NCBI GenBank assembly: GCA_949741915.1 | Contig: CATJOM010000060.1 | Coordinates: 1 to 61,456, forward strand | Source: an uncultured Candidatus Melainabacteria bacterium | GTDB taxonomy: Bacteria; Cyanobacteriota; Vampirovibrionia; Gastranaerophilales; Gastranaerophilaceae | Direction of reading: 5' to 3' | Length of the DNA stretch: 61,456 nt | In this document: positions 1 to 8,968 of the stretch, in pieces | How positions within the stretch are numbered: the stretch's first letter is position 1 | Layout of the letters: the number at the start of each line of letters is the position of its first letter | Position numbers and translations under genes: made by a program | Notes under the pieces: generated by a model | Seen by the model: only the letters and a program-made list of their open reading frames with translations | Told to the model about the DNA's origin: nothing | Databases searched by the model: none

Positions 1-681
1 ATTGACCAAAACTTCCACCACACTCTCTACACTAAAGCCCTAACAACAGGAGCAGATGTGGTGAAAACAGGGCTTGTAAAAATGCATGGTGTGTTTGATA
101 AAAATGGCGAAAAATCTTTGTTGAATAATGCCATAAGACAAAACAGACTGAATTTTTTGAAAGAATTTTATTCTGCCATCTATAAAAAAGATTTTTTAAT
201 TAATAATAATCTCTTTTTTCCTGAAGGCATTTTAACCTTTGAAGATCCCATATTTTCTCTTGGTGTGATACTCAAAGTTAAAACATTGGAAATTATTGAC
301 GATATAAACTACCACTATCTTGTAAGAAAGGATGGCAAATCAAGACTTTGCAATATAAAAATGGCAGAGTCATTTATTTGTGCTGCTGAAATATTTCTTT
401 TAACATTAAACGCTGCACACATTGAAAAGTGCGATTATATTAGAATTATTAATGATTTAATAATTTCGTCATTCTACAAAAGATGTACCTCTAAAAATAT
501 AAATAATGTAGAATTTAGTTATTTGTTTAAAAAGTTTCAAAAATTGCTGAATGAGAATCTTCTTTATAAGGATGAATTTAAGCCAATGAAAAAGAAAAGG
601 TGTTTTGTGCTAAAATATTTTGACAAAATGCAGCAACAGACAGTTTTTAGAGCATTAAGAAAAAGGGTGATAAATGCTTAA
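1..681 (+). CDS. Glycosyltransferase, C-terminal part (family 2-like), cut by window edge
   Basis: The reading frame is open from the first base, so the gene begins outside the window; the first in-frame start-like codon (58) is internal. The visible 226 residues begin with a GADVVKTG stretch and continue with FPEGILTFEDPIFSLGV and a YHYLVRKDG segment, a layout like the region after the acceptor site of GT-A family 2 glycosyltransferases (E/D-D-x-x-F). The stop overlaps the start of the KpsC-like gene by 8 bp, so the two are probably co-transcribed for surface polysaccharide assembly. Donor and acceptor cannot be predicted. The catalytic DxD region would lie upstream and is not visible. Confidence 0.6.
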   Translation: MDQNFHHTLYTKALTTGADVVKTGLVKMHGVFDKNGEKSLLNNAIRQNRLNFLKEFYSAIYKKDFLINNNLFFPEGILTFEDPIFSLGVILKVKTLEIIDDINYHYLVRKDGKSRLCNIKMAESFICAAEIFLLTLNAAHIEKCDYIRIINDLIISSFYKRCTSKNINNVEFSYLFKKFQKLLNENLLYKDEFKPMKKKRCFVLKYFDKMQQQTVFRALRKRVINA

Positions 682-1846
682 TAACATAACCGAAGAACGG
701 ATGAAAAGATTAAGGCTTGCATTGTATGAAAAAAATGTTGAAAAAATTTATGCATCTCCACCCAAAAATCAAGCGGTAATGGAATTTTATCAAAACGAAG
801 CCTATAAACAGTATAAAGATAATCCTTTTGATATAAATAAAGAAAAAGAAAAATTTCAAAATTATATTCTTTGTTATGCTCTAAAAGATAGAATTAGTGC
901 AATAGGTGCAAACCATGATAATTATTATATCTGGGGAATGATGCCAAAGGATGTCACAATAGAAAAAATAACCACTGCAATAAAAAAGAATAAAAGAATA
1001 ATTTTTGCCGAGGATGGTTTTTTAAGATCGATTTTAACATATGCAAAGCAATTGCCTGCTGATGAAATTTGTTATCAGGGTGCAGCATCATATATAATTG
1101 ATGATTTAACATTTTATTTTGATGCAACAAGACAAAGCAGAATGGAAATAATCCTTAATTCTGATTATGAGATTTCAAAAGAAGAAATAATAAGAGTCAA
1201 AAGCTTGATAAATAAAATTCTAAAGTTAAAAATTTCAAAATATAATTCGCAGCCAATATATACTCCAAAAGTAGGCGCTGATGGCAGAAAGAAAATCCTT
1301 GTTGTTGATCAAAGCTATAATGATTATTCTATATTAAAAGGCATGGCAGACAAAAGTACATTTGAAAACATGCTAAAAACCGCAATAGACGAAAATCCTG
1401 GCAGTGATATAATCATTAAAACTCACCCGGACAGCATAGGTGTAAATTCTCTAAAGCCGCTTAATTACTATAAAAATATAAATGAAGAAAAAAATATTTA
1501 TAAGATAACTGAAGAAATTAACCCGATTTGTCTTATGGAATCTGTAGATAAGGTTTATGCTGTCACTTCCCAGCTTGGTTTTGAAGCACTTATGGCAAAG
1601 AAGGAAGTTCATACATTTGGTATGCCTTTCTATGCAGGCTGGGGGCTAACTATCGACAGATTAAATTGCTCAAGACGCAAAAGAAAAAGGACTCTTGAAG
1701 AAATATTTTATATTGCATATATTTTAATGAGCATCTATATTAATCCAAAAACTAATAAGCCCTGTGAGATAGAAGATGCGATAGACTATCTTGCAGAATA
1801 TAGGGAGTTGTATTTTAAAAAACATAATATTGTTTGCAAAATTTAG
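674..1846 (+). CDS. KpsC/LipB-like capsule polysaccharide Kdo transferase module
   Basis: The 390-residue protein carries signatures of the Capsule_synth (KpsC/LipB) family: EDGFLRSI near residues 113-120, VVDQS near 210, KTHPD near 248 and a GMPFYAGWGLT block near 316-326. KpsC enzymes add beta-linked Kdo to the lipid anchor of capsules. Classical KpsC has two such modules in about 670 residues; this protein has one, like single-module family members. It starts inside the end of the preceding glycosyltransferase (8-bp overlap), which supports a shared surface-polysaccharide operon. The family call is firm; the sugar transferred is inference. Confidence 0.8.
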   Translation: MLNNITEERMKRLRLALYEKNVEKIYASPPKNQAVMEFYQNEAYKQYKDNPFDINKEKEKFQNYILCYALKDRISAIGANHDNYYIWGMMPKDVTIEKITTAIKKNKRIIFAEDGFLRSILTYAKQLPADEICYQGAASYIIDDLTFYFDATRQSRMEIILNSDYEISKEEIIRVKSLINKILKLKISKYNSQPIYTPKVGADGRKKILVVDQSYNDYSILKGMADKSTFENMLKTAIDENPGSDIIIKTHPDSIGVNSLKPLNYYKNINEEKNIYKITEEINPICLMESVDKVYAVTSQLGFEALMAKKEVHTFGMPFYAGWGLTIDRLNCSRRKRKRTLEEIFYIAYILMSIYINPKTNKPCEIEDAIDYLAEYRELYFKKHNIVCKI

Positions 1847-1976
1847 CCCTTTATAAAATTTATTGAAAGAACTCCTTTTTTATGTTTAAGTAAAGCTTGA
1901 ACTTTTGAGTTTGCAAAGAATTAGAAAAAGCCAATTTTGTATATAATTGCCGAAATTTATATTATAATAAGGCCCA

Positions 1977-2678
1977 ATGGAAAATATTTTCTTTAAAAAT
2001 AAAAAAATAAATCATAAAAAACTAAGGGCTTTTGGTTTTATTTTGCACGATGGGGTGTATATTTTTGAACAAAATATTTTGGACAATGGGTTTAAATTTA
2101 TAGTTGAAATTGCCGAAAATGGTAAAGCTAAAACTAAAATGCTTGATTTGATATCAAACGAAGTGTACACGCTTCACTTGTCAGCTGCTGCAACCGGCTT
2201 ATTTGTTGGGAAAATAAGGGAAGAATATGAAAATATTTTAAATCTTATAGCGGAAAAATGTTTTGATGTAGATATTTATAAAAATTTATATATAAAGAAA
2301 ATAATAGAATATATTAATAAAAAATATGATGATAAGCTGGAGTTTTTATGGGAAAAGTCTCCAACAAGCTCAATTATAAGAAGAAAAGATACTAAAAAAT
2401 GGTATGCAGTTCTTATGATAATTCAAAAAAATAGGCTTATTGCAGGGGCAGAAGGGGTTGTTGAGGCTATGAATTTAAGAGCTGAACCTGATAATATAAA
2501 AGCAATGATTGATAATAAAATCTTTTTTCCAGGGTTTCATATGAACAAAAAACATTGGTTTACAATATCCTTTGATGCGCTGCCAGAAGCTCTGCCAAAT
2601 GAAAAAGGGATTAAACATCTAGCTTTAAATGAGATATTTAAACTTGTTGATTCAAGCTATGAGCTTGCTGTAAAATAA
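1977..2678 (+). CDS. MmcQ/YjbR family protein
   Basis: The 233-residue protein has a C-terminal half typical of MmcQ/YjbR (DUF419) proteins: W-Y-A-V-L-M-I near residue 141, a long helix with a LRAEPDN segment, then a FPGFHMNKKHWFTI block near residues 184-197. The fold resembles a double-wing DNA-binding domain, but no function is firmly established. The N-terminal 90 residues look like the extra domain found in longer members. It stands alone, with 130 bp upstream and 105 bp downstream. Confidence 0.75.
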   Translation: MENIFFKNKKINHKKLRAFGFILHDGVYIFEQNILDNGFKFIVEIAENGKAKTKMLDLISNEVYTLHLSAAATGLFVGKIREEYENILNLIAEKCFDVDIYKNLYIKKIIEYINKKYDDKLEFLWEKSPTSSIIRRKDTKKWYAVLMIIQKNRLIAGAEGVVEAMNLRAEPDNIKAMIDNKIFFPGFHMNKKHWFTISFDALPEALPNEKGIKHLALNEIFKLVDSSYELAVK

Positions 2679-2783
2679 GTTCAGGCAAGTTATAGGAAGA
2701 TTTAGGCTTGGCATCTATAAAACCCTGTGCCTTGAAGAAAAATTAAGGACCAACAACTGCAAAAAGATAAGGAGATAATAAAC

Positions 2784-3416
2784 ATGAAAGTTTTACTTGT
2801 AAATGGCTCACCCCATAAAAATGGCTGCACATTCACAGCTCTCAGTGAAATAGCTAAAATTTTGAATGAAGAAACCATAGGCACTGAAATTTATCATATA
2901 GGAAATGATGCAATAGCCCCATGTAGAGCCTGCGGTGCTTGTGCAAAATTAAAGCGGTGTGTCATTGATGATAAGGTTAATGAATTTATAAGCCTAGCAG
3001 AAAGCTTTGATGGATTTATAATAGGTTCTCCTGTTCACTATGCTGCAGCAGCAGGTTCTATTCCAATATTTTTACACAGAGCATTTTTCGCTGCAAGCCG
3101 CACGGGAAAGAAAATATTTACACATAAACCAGGTGCCAGCATAGTAAGTGCAAGACGTGCTGGAACAACGGCAACGCTCGATCAGATAAATAAATATTTT
3201 TCAATCAATCAAATGCCAATAATTACAGGCAGATATTGGAATATGGTTCATGGTTCAAATCCTGATGAAGTCATTAAAGATGAAGAAGGCATGCAAAATA
3301 TGAGAATTTTAGCAAGAAATATGGCTTGGCATCTCAAATGTCAGGAAGCAGGAAAGAACGCAGGAATTTTGCCGCCAAAAACAGAAGAAGTTATTTATAC
3401 AAACTTTATAAGATAA
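2784..3416 (+). CDS. NAD(P)H-dependent FMN oxidoreductase, flavodoxin fold
   Basis: The protein (210 aa) opens with a beta strand and the phosphate-binding loop GSPHKNG (residues 8-14), as in flavodoxin-like NADPH-dependent FMN reductases. A Cys-rich stretch CRACGACAKLKRC (about 47-59) matches the cluster region of iron-sulfur flavoproteins, although the spacing could also be a simple redox Cys group. GSPVHYAA near residue 80 is the second flavin loop. An AAGGAGA ribosome-binding site lies 8-10 bases before the ATG. A hairpin terminator follows at 3452. It is probably a cytosolic reductase of quinones, metals or small organics; the substrate is not predictable. Confidence 0.82.
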   Translation: MKVLLVNGSPHKNGCTFTALSEIAKILNEETIGTEIYHIGNDAIAPCRACGACAKLKRCVIDDKVNEFISLAESFDGFIIGSPVHYAAAAGSIPIFLHRAFFAASRTGKKIFTHKPGASIVSARRAGTTATLDQINKYFSINQMPIITGRYWNMVHGSNPDEVIKDEEGMQNMRILARNMAWHLKCQEAGKNAGILPPKTEEVIYTNFIR

Positions 3417-3451
3417 TTTTACTTGGATATTGTTAATATTTATAAAAATAT

Positions 3452-3489
3452 AAACGCCAAAATAGCAAATTGATGCATTTTGGTGTTTT
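3452..3489 (+). terminator. Intrinsic terminator after the flavodoxin-fold gene
   Basis: A 12-bp stem (AAACGCCAAAAT pairing with ATTTTGGTGTTT, one G-T wobble) with a 13-base loop is followed by a T-rich tail. It overlaps a possible TTG start at 3480, which argues for the downstream ATG (3498) as the true start of the next gene. Confidence 0.65.
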
Positions 3490-3497
3490 ATTGTTAT

Positions 3498-4514
3498 ATG
3501 AATATAAGTTTAATAACAACAAAAGTGTCTAGTATTTCGTTCAAGGCGCAAACATCAAATGTACCAGCTCCTAGAGATGCATCAGATGTGGACAATAAAG
3601 ATGCAATTCCTGCAGGGCCTGACTTTAATCCTGTCTTGGCTTCAAAAATAACAAGAAGAGATGATTTTAGTAAAACCAAAAAAGAAATTCAATCAGTATT
3701 GGACAAATGTATATATGGCAAAAGTCATATGCTTGACAATATTGATGATTTAAGTATTGTTAAAAGGGATGACAAATTCTATTTGAATGGTTTTTACAAT
3801 AACTATGATAAGGATGATGAACTTACTGGAAATTGTGAAGAATTAGCCTACAAGGCAGGAAAAGCTCTGCAGGAAAAATTTAAAGATAAATATAATGTTG
3901 TTGTACTATCTACAAGTGGTACAAAATATGGCTTTGCTGGCCATTCTTGTCTTGCCATGATTAAAAAGAATAAAGAAAACGACAGAATTGTTAATCTTAG
4001 AGAAAAAATTGCAGATATACAGAGACAAACAAGTGATTTTGATATAAAGAAGAATATATCAAATGAAGAATATAAAAAGCTGAAAGATTTGGAGGCTAAA
4101 GCAGTCACTAACTTAACTCAAGCATTTGACAAATCTGCTTTTCTTGAGGATGCGATTTTTATTGATCCGTCATTTGATTTCACTTGCAGAATGGAAGATT
4201 TGCCAAATGATTATGATTTGTTGGGCTTTAACTGCTCTGTAAATGAGGCAAGCATCCGTGATTTTGAACTCAGATATGAAGCAATAACTCCGCTTGGTAT
4301 GACCAGCAGTATTTTTCCTGAAATAGAAGAAATGTTTCCTGATACTGTAGTATCCTTTAGCTTGCAGAAATTTGAGCCATTTGCAGTATTTATTAATGGA
4401 GACAACTGCCAAGGGCTTCCTCTTAGCTTGTTAAAACAATATTTTCCTAATAACAAAGTGGTTAGATTTTTAGATAAGCTGAACAATGAAATAAACCGCG
4501 CAAAAGACAAATAA
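3498..4514 (+). CDS. Putative Cys-His-Asp hydrolase with N-terminal SISFKA motif
   Basis: I do not recognise this family. With the ATG at 3498 the protein has 338 residues. I prefer this start because the alternative TTG at 3480 lies inside a terminator hairpin. Residues 12-17 read SISFKA, a short motif shared with the large protein at 8969. GNCEE (Cys113), AGHSC (His149) and FIDPSF (Asp223) occur in the order and context of papain- or transglutaminase-like Cys-His-Asp enzymes, so a thiol hydrolase or transferase is possible. A charged helical stretch separates His and Asp. No transmembrane segment or classical signal peptide is visible. The fold call is inference. Confidence 0.55.
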   Translation: MNISLITTKVSSISFKAQTSNVPAPRDASDVDNKDAIPAGPDFNPVLASKITRRDDFSKTKKEIQSVLDKCIYGKSHMLDNIDDLSIVKRDDKFYLNGFYNNYDKDDELTGNCEELAYKAGKALQEKFKDKYNVVVLSTSGTKYGFAGHSCLAMIKKNKENDRIVNLREKIADIQRQTSDFDIKKNISNEEYKKLKDLEAKAVTNLTQAFDKSAFLEDAIFIDPSFDFTCRMEDLPNDYDLLGFNCSVNEASIRDFELRYEAITPLGMTSSIFPEIEEMFPDTVVSFSLQKFEPFAVFINGDNCQGLPLSLLKQYFPNNKVVRFLDKLNNEINRAKDK

Positions 4515-4881
4515 CAATGTAAAGTTTTGCACGGCTTATTTTGTATTTCAAAGCTGCTTCTATATAAACAGGGTAGGATTTTAGAGAACGCCTGCAGGCA
4601 TGGTTTTTAGAATATCATCCAAAATTAAATATGGTAATTATATGCAATTTTACACAAGAATATTGCCTTTATTTTTCTTGTAATGAAAGCCCCTATACGT
4701 AGAAAAGAGCCTTCTAAATAAGTATATTTAATAAATAAGCGTAAAATTTATATATAATTCCTTATATTTGCAGCAATGCACTAAATGTTTTTATCATTTA
4801 TCCTGTATGCTTTATAGTAACTTGGCCACTATCCTTCTGTGGGATAAAATTTATCCTTATTTATCTTAAATATTAATCATT
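4515..4881. other. Intergenic stretch without a recognised gene
   Basis: 367 bp of AT-rich DNA between the putative hydrolase and the dehydrogenase gene. I see no RNA gene, repeat or convincing ORF. It must contain the promoter of the downstream dehydrogenase-deoC unit, but no clear -35/-10 pair stands out. Confidence 0.5.
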
Positions 4882-5886
4882 ATGAAAATAACATTTTTTG
4901 ATACACTTCCTCACGAAGAAATATTTTTAAAAGAACATATGCCAGAAGGCTTAGAACCTCTTTTTGTGACAACAAGCCTGCATCCTGCAGCAAACATACC
5001 TGATAATGTTTTTGATTCAGATATGATATCTGTTTTCACTCCATCTCTTTTGAATCGCGAAATCCTTGAAAAATTTAAGAACCTGAAATTTATTCTCTTA
5101 AGGAGCGTTGGTTTTTCACATGTTGATATGCACTATGCAAAAGAGAATGACATTCATGTGTTTAATGCTCCCAATTATGGCGATTATACGGTTGCAGAGT
5201 TTGTATTTGCAAGTCTTCTGTCGCTTATAAGGCAAATCCCCCAGGCAAACAATGCCCTTAGGATGGGAAATATTCTCCTTGATAAATATATGGGTGTAGA
5301 ACTATTTTCAAAGACAATGGGAGTCATTGGCACAGGCGCCATAGGTTCAAAAGTTGTAAAAATAGCAAAAGGCTTCTCCATGGATGTTATAGCCTATGAT
5401 GTTTATAAAAATATTGATGTAGATTATGTTTCACTTGATGAATTATGCGCAAGAGCTGATGTCATAAGTATAAATACTCCCCTGACGCCCGATACAGTAA
5501 GGATGTTTGATAGAAACCGCATAAATTCCCTTAAAAAAGGTGTCATCATTGTAAATACTGCCCGTGGTGAAATTATCGACACAGACGCACTTTATGATGC
5601 GATTGTTGATAAGCGTGTGTCATACGCTGCGCTCGATGTTATGGAATGTGAAGATATATTATGGCAAAAACCATCAAGTTCAACAAGTTTTAATAATGTT
5701 AAAGAACTTTGCTTGAAGAATTTCTTGATTGCAAACCGTCTTTTAAAGATGGATAATGTTCTTGTAACTCCGCACACAGCCTATGATACAAAGGAAGCTA
5801 CACAAAGAATTTTGGATATAACATTAGAAAATATTAACTCCTGTTTAAATTTTAGCTCTGGCGCTAAAAATCAGGTTTTGGTATAA
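4882..5886 (+). CDS. D-isomer specific 2-hydroxyacid dehydrogenase
   Basis: The 334-residue protein fits the D-2-hydroxyacid dehydrogenase family (D-lactate dehydrogenase and relatives). It shows RSVGFSHVD near residue 74, the GTGAIG nucleotide-binding loop near 150, NTARGEIID (catalytic Arg) near 235 and TPHTAYDT (catalytic His) near 299. It would reduce a 2-keto acid with NADH in the cytosol; D-lactate formation from pyruvate is the simplest guess. deoC starts 8 bp downstream, so the two genes are probably one transcript. Confidence 0.85.
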   Translation: MKITFFDTLPHEEIFLKEHMPEGLEPLFVTTSLHPAANIPDNVFDSDMISVFTPSLLNREILEKFKNLKFILLRSVGFSHVDMHYAKENDIHVFNAPNYGDYTVAEFVFASLLSLIRQIPQANNALRMGNILLDKYMGVELFSKTMGVIGTGAIGSKVVKIAKGFSMDVIAYDVYKNIDVDYVSLDELCARADVISINTPLTPDTVRMFDRNRINSLKKGVIIVNTARGEIIDTDALYDAIVDKRVSYAALDVMECEDILWQKPSSSTSFNNVKELCLKNFLIANRLLKMDNVLVTPHTAYDTKEATQRILDITLENINSCLNFSSGAKNQVLV

Positions 5887-5894
5887 TATTTTCT

Positions 5895-6557
5895 ATGAAC
5901 TTAGCAAAATATATTGAACACACCCTTCTAAAGCCGGGTGCTACTGAAAACGACATTAAAAAACTAATTGATGAAGCCTTTGAATATAAATTTTTTGGCG
6001 TATGCATAAACCCGAACTTTGTAAAATTTGCACGCAAATATATTGATGAAAATAAAGAAAAGGGCAATGTAAAGCTTGTAACAGTGGTAAATTTTCCCTT
6101 GGGCACAAACTCTATGGATACAACCATGGTGCAGGTGCATGAGGCTGTAAATGAAGGTGTAGACGAGATTGACACCGTTATAAATCTTTCTGCCATAAAA
6201 ATGGGTGATTACAAAAAGGTCTCCGATGAAATCAAAATTCAAAAAGGTATTTGTGATAAGAGAAACCTGAAAGTAATCTTGGAAGTTGATCTTTTAACCA
6301 GAGATGAAATCAAAAAGGCTTGCCTTAACTGCATTACAGCTGGGGCTGATTTTGTTAAAACGTCAACAGGTTTTCTAAAAGACGGCCTTGGCGCTACAAC
6401 AGAGAATATCCGCCTTATGAGTGACACTGTTTCAAGAAGAGGCATGGGTGTAAAAGCCTCTGGCGGCATAAGAACAAGAGTGCAAGCAATAGATTTGATT
6501 AACGCCGGCGCTGATAGATTGGGTACAAGCTCAGGTGTCGCTATGGTTAAATATTAA
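5895..6557 (+). CDS. deoC: Deoxyribose-phosphate aldolase
   Basis: DeoC (220 aa) cleaves 2-deoxyribose 5-phosphate to acetaldehyde and glyceraldehyde 3-phosphate. Family signatures are IEHTLLKP at the N-terminus, FGVCINP near residue 34, EIDTVIN near 92, the Schiff-base Lys in ADFVKTSTGF (about 150-159) and KASGGIR near 189. Length is normal for bacterial DeoC. It follows the dehydrogenase by 8 bp. Together they suggest a small catabolic or fermentative unit fed by nucleosides. Confidence 0.95.
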   Translation: MNLAKYIEHTLLKPGATENDIKKLIDEAFEYKFFGVCINPNFVKFARKYIDENKEKGNVKLVTVVNFPLGTNSMDTTMVQVHEAVNEGVDEIDTVINLSAIKMGDYKKVSDEIKIQKGICDKRNLKVILEVDLLTRDEIKKACLNCITAGADFVKTSTGFLKDGLGATTENIRLMSDTVSRRGMGVKASGGIRTRVQAIDLINAGADRLGTSSGVAMVKY

Positions 6558-6606
6558 ATACGATTAATTATATTGTTAAGGAATAAAGAAGAGGTTTTTT
6601 AAGGAA

Positions 6607-6798
6607 ATGGATAAAATTACAATAAGATCAGACAGAGACACTGACTATACCTTTATGTATAAAGGTGAAGAAACTATTCTTAAAGCAGGCAGCATAATTA
6701 GTATTGCAAATGGCCTGAATGATGTGGTTTTACCAACTGTTGCAATGAAAATTATGAATAATCTTATTGTAATAAAAGAAGATGTTAAGAAACATTAA
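6607..6798 (+). CDS. Small conserved-looking protein of unknown function
   Basis: A 63-residue beta-rich protein (TIRSDRDTDYTFMYKGEE, then alternating hydrophobic segments). An AAGGAA ribosome-binding site lies directly before the ATG. It sits 49 bp after deoC and 48 bp before the ACT-domain gene in the same direction, so it is probably part of that transcript. I recognise no family, and no Cys or His cluster is present. Confidence 0.55.
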   Translation: MDKITIRSDRDTDYTFMYKGEETILKAGSIISIANGLNDVVLPTVAMKIMNNLIVIKEDVKKH

Positions 6799-6846
6799 GG
6801 TCTCAAAATAAAATCCACAAGGCCTTTTTTGAATAAGGAAAAAACA

Positions 6847-7125
6847 ATGAGTGAGGAAAAGATAATAATAACCATCTCCGGGTGTGATAAAGTGGGAATT
6901 GTAGCAAAAATAGCCGCTGCCCTGGCTGATTTAAATGTAAATATTGAAGATATCAAACAGACAATAATGCAGGATTATTTTGTTATGATGATGTTATGCA
7001 GCATTAAAGATGCTAAAAAATCCTTTAAAGAAATCAAAGAGAATATAATAAATTCCGGGCGTGAGCTTGAGATGGAAGTGTGGGTGCAAAGAAAAGAAAT
7101 TTTTGACTCTATGCACTCAATATAG
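6847..7125 (+). CDS. UPF0237 ACT-domain protein
   Basis: A single ACT domain of 92 residues: ITISGCDKVGIVAKIAAALADLNVNIEDI near the N-terminus is the usual beta-alpha-beta ligand-binding core. I take the ATG at 6847, preceded by AAGGAAA, rather than the TTG six codons upstream. In many bacteria this family is encoded next to UPF0210, as here (148 bp downstream), which suggests that the ACT protein senses an amino acid or similar ligand for its partner. The role is unproven in general. Confidence 0.88.
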   Translation: MSEEKIIITISGCDKVGIVAKIAAALADLNVNIEDIKQTIMQDYFVMMMLCSIKDAKKSFKEIKENIINSGRELEMEVWVQRKEIFDSMHSI

Positions 7126-7273
7126 GCTGTCTTAAAAAGCTTGTATCTGTCTCTCTTAGTGCTTGTGAAATGTCCTATTATGCAATGTAGCTCCGTTTTT
7201 AAGTTTTTTGACACATTTTTACTGCCACTGCCTATATCTATAACTGTTTACTGAAGAATTTGGAAAAATATTT

Positions 7274-8641
7274 ATGAAAGATTTTAACGTACAAAATGTA
7301 ATAGAAACAATTGAGATGATTAAGGTTCATCACCTTGATATAAGAACCGTAACCCTCTCCTTGAGCCTTAGAGACTGTGCTGGCGATGATACAAAGACTG
7401 TAGGCAGAAAAATTTACGATAAAATCCTAAAGCACGCTAAAAATCTTGCAAAATATGCAGATGATTTAGAGAATGAATTCTCCATCCCTATAATAAACAA
7501 AAGAATAGCTGTAACGCCAATTTCCATTGTGGCAGAATCTTGCACCAATCCTGATTTTGTTTATCTTGCCCAAATTCTAGATAAGGCAGCAAATGAAGTG
7601 GGAATTGACTTTATAGGTGGTTTTTCAGCCCTTGTGGATAAAGGCTGTACAAACGGCGACAAACTCTTTATCGAAAGTATTCCAGAGGCTCTTGCTTCAA
7701 CAAAAAGAGTGTGTTCATCTTTGAATCTAGCAACCTCAAAGGCTGGCATAAATATGGTTGGTGTGCTAAAAACCGCTAATGTAATTAAAAAAGCTGCCGA
7801 ATTAACAAAAGATGCTGATGGCCTTGGCGCAGCAAAGTTTGTGGCGTTTTGTAATTCTGTAACTGATAATCCATTTATGGCAGGTGCATACTGTGGCATT
7901 AATGAACCAGAAGTTGCCCTGAATGTGGGTGTTTCAGGCCCTGGTGTTGTAAGATGGGCAATAGAAAATATGCCAAAAACTGCTGATTTAGGCGAAGTAG
8001 CAAACATAATTAAAAAAACCGCTTTTAAAATAACAACAACTGGTGAATTAATTGGAAGGCGTTTGGCTGAAAGACTCAATATACCATTTGGCGTAATTGA
8101 CCTATCTTTAGCCCCAACCCCTGCTGAAGGAGACAGTGTTGCAGGCATTTTTGAAGCCATGGGGCTTGAAGCAGCAGGTGCTCACGGTACAACAGCCGCG
8201 CTTGCTATGTTAAATGATGCCGTAAAAAAAGGCGGCATTATGGCATCAAGCTATGTGGGAGGCCTTTCAGGTGCATTTATTCCTGTATCAGAGGATGCTG
8301 GTATGATAAAAGCTGCTCGTGATGGTGTTCTTACTATTGATAAACTTGAAGCTATGACAAGTGTTTGTTCTGTTGGGCTTGATATGATAGCTATTCCCGG
8401 AGATACACCAGCTTCAACTATTGCAGGTATTATTGCAGATGAAATGGCAATAGGCATGATAAATAAAAAAACTACAGCAGTAAGGATTATTCCGGTGCCT
8501 GGAAAAAAAGTAGGCGAAGCCGCCAAATTTGGCGGTTTGCTTGGTGAAGCACCAATTATGCCAACCAGCAGGCTTAATTCAAGTGTTTTTGTAAACCGTC
8601 TTGGTAGAATTCCTGCACCTTTGCATAGTTTGAATAATTAA
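7274..8641 (+). CDS. UPF0210 (DUF711) family protein
   Basis: The 455-residue protein matches the UPF0210/DUF711 family in length and motifs: [15 protein letters not shown] near residue 17, an FIGGFSALV block near 115, a GVSGPGVV segment near 220 and a Gly/Ala-rich C-terminal half ending in LGEAPIMP. The family is structurally related to pyruvate formate-lyase-like barrels, but no reaction is established. Its usual partner, the UPF0237 ACT protein, precedes it. A hairpin terminator follows at 8760. Confidence 0.9.
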   Translation: MKDFNVQNVIETIEMIKVHHLDIRTVTLSLSLRDCAGDDTKTVGRKIYDKILKHAKNLAKYADDLENEFSIPIINKRIAVTPISIVAESCTNPDFVYLAQILDKAANEVGIDFIGGFSALVDKGCTNGDKLFIESIPEALASTKRVCSSLNLATSKAGINMVGVLKTANVIKKAAELTKDADGLGAAKFVAFCNSVTDNPFMAGAYCGINEPEVALNVGVSGPGVVRWAIENMPKTADLGEVANIIKKTAFKITTTGELIGRRLAERLNIPFGVIDLSLAPTPAEGDSVAGIFEAMGLEAAGAHGTTAALAMLNDAVKKGGIMASSYVGGLSGAFIPVSEDAGMIKAARDGVLTIDKLEAMTSVCSVGLDMIAIPGDTPASTIAGIIADEMAIGMINKKTTAVRIIPVPGKKVGEAAKFGGLLGEAPIMPTSRLNSSVFVNRLGRIPAPLHSLNN

Positions 8642-8759
8642 AATACTTTTAATGAATGTTTGTTCAGCTTGGATAAATTTCCGTGTAAAACCTTTTGTGC
8701 TAAGATTTTGCCATTTAAATGTTGCAAAAATTGTTCCGTATTCAAGGCGTTTTATGCAC

Positions 8760-8790
8760 AAGCAAATACATAATTTATATTTGCTTTTTT
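8760..8790 (+). terminator. Intrinsic terminator after the UPF0210 gene
   Basis: A 9-bp stem (AAGCAAATA with TATTTGCTT), a 9-base loop and a T tract follow. It would end the ACT/UPF0210 transcript. The remaining DNA of the 327-bp gap (8642-8968) is AT-rich with no other feature that I can support. Confidence 0.7.
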
Positions 8791-8968
8791 CTGTTTGTCT
8801 GAATTTGCGCTTTTAAAATTCATTATTTATCTTAAATTTTCTTAATAAAGCAGCAATATTTTTCTTTTTTGGTTTTTGTATGATTGAAATCAAGTGTCGA
8901 TTTGTATCTTTAAAACAATGGATGCAATTGGCATAAAAACAACCAACATAAAGGAGTATTCTTCCATA

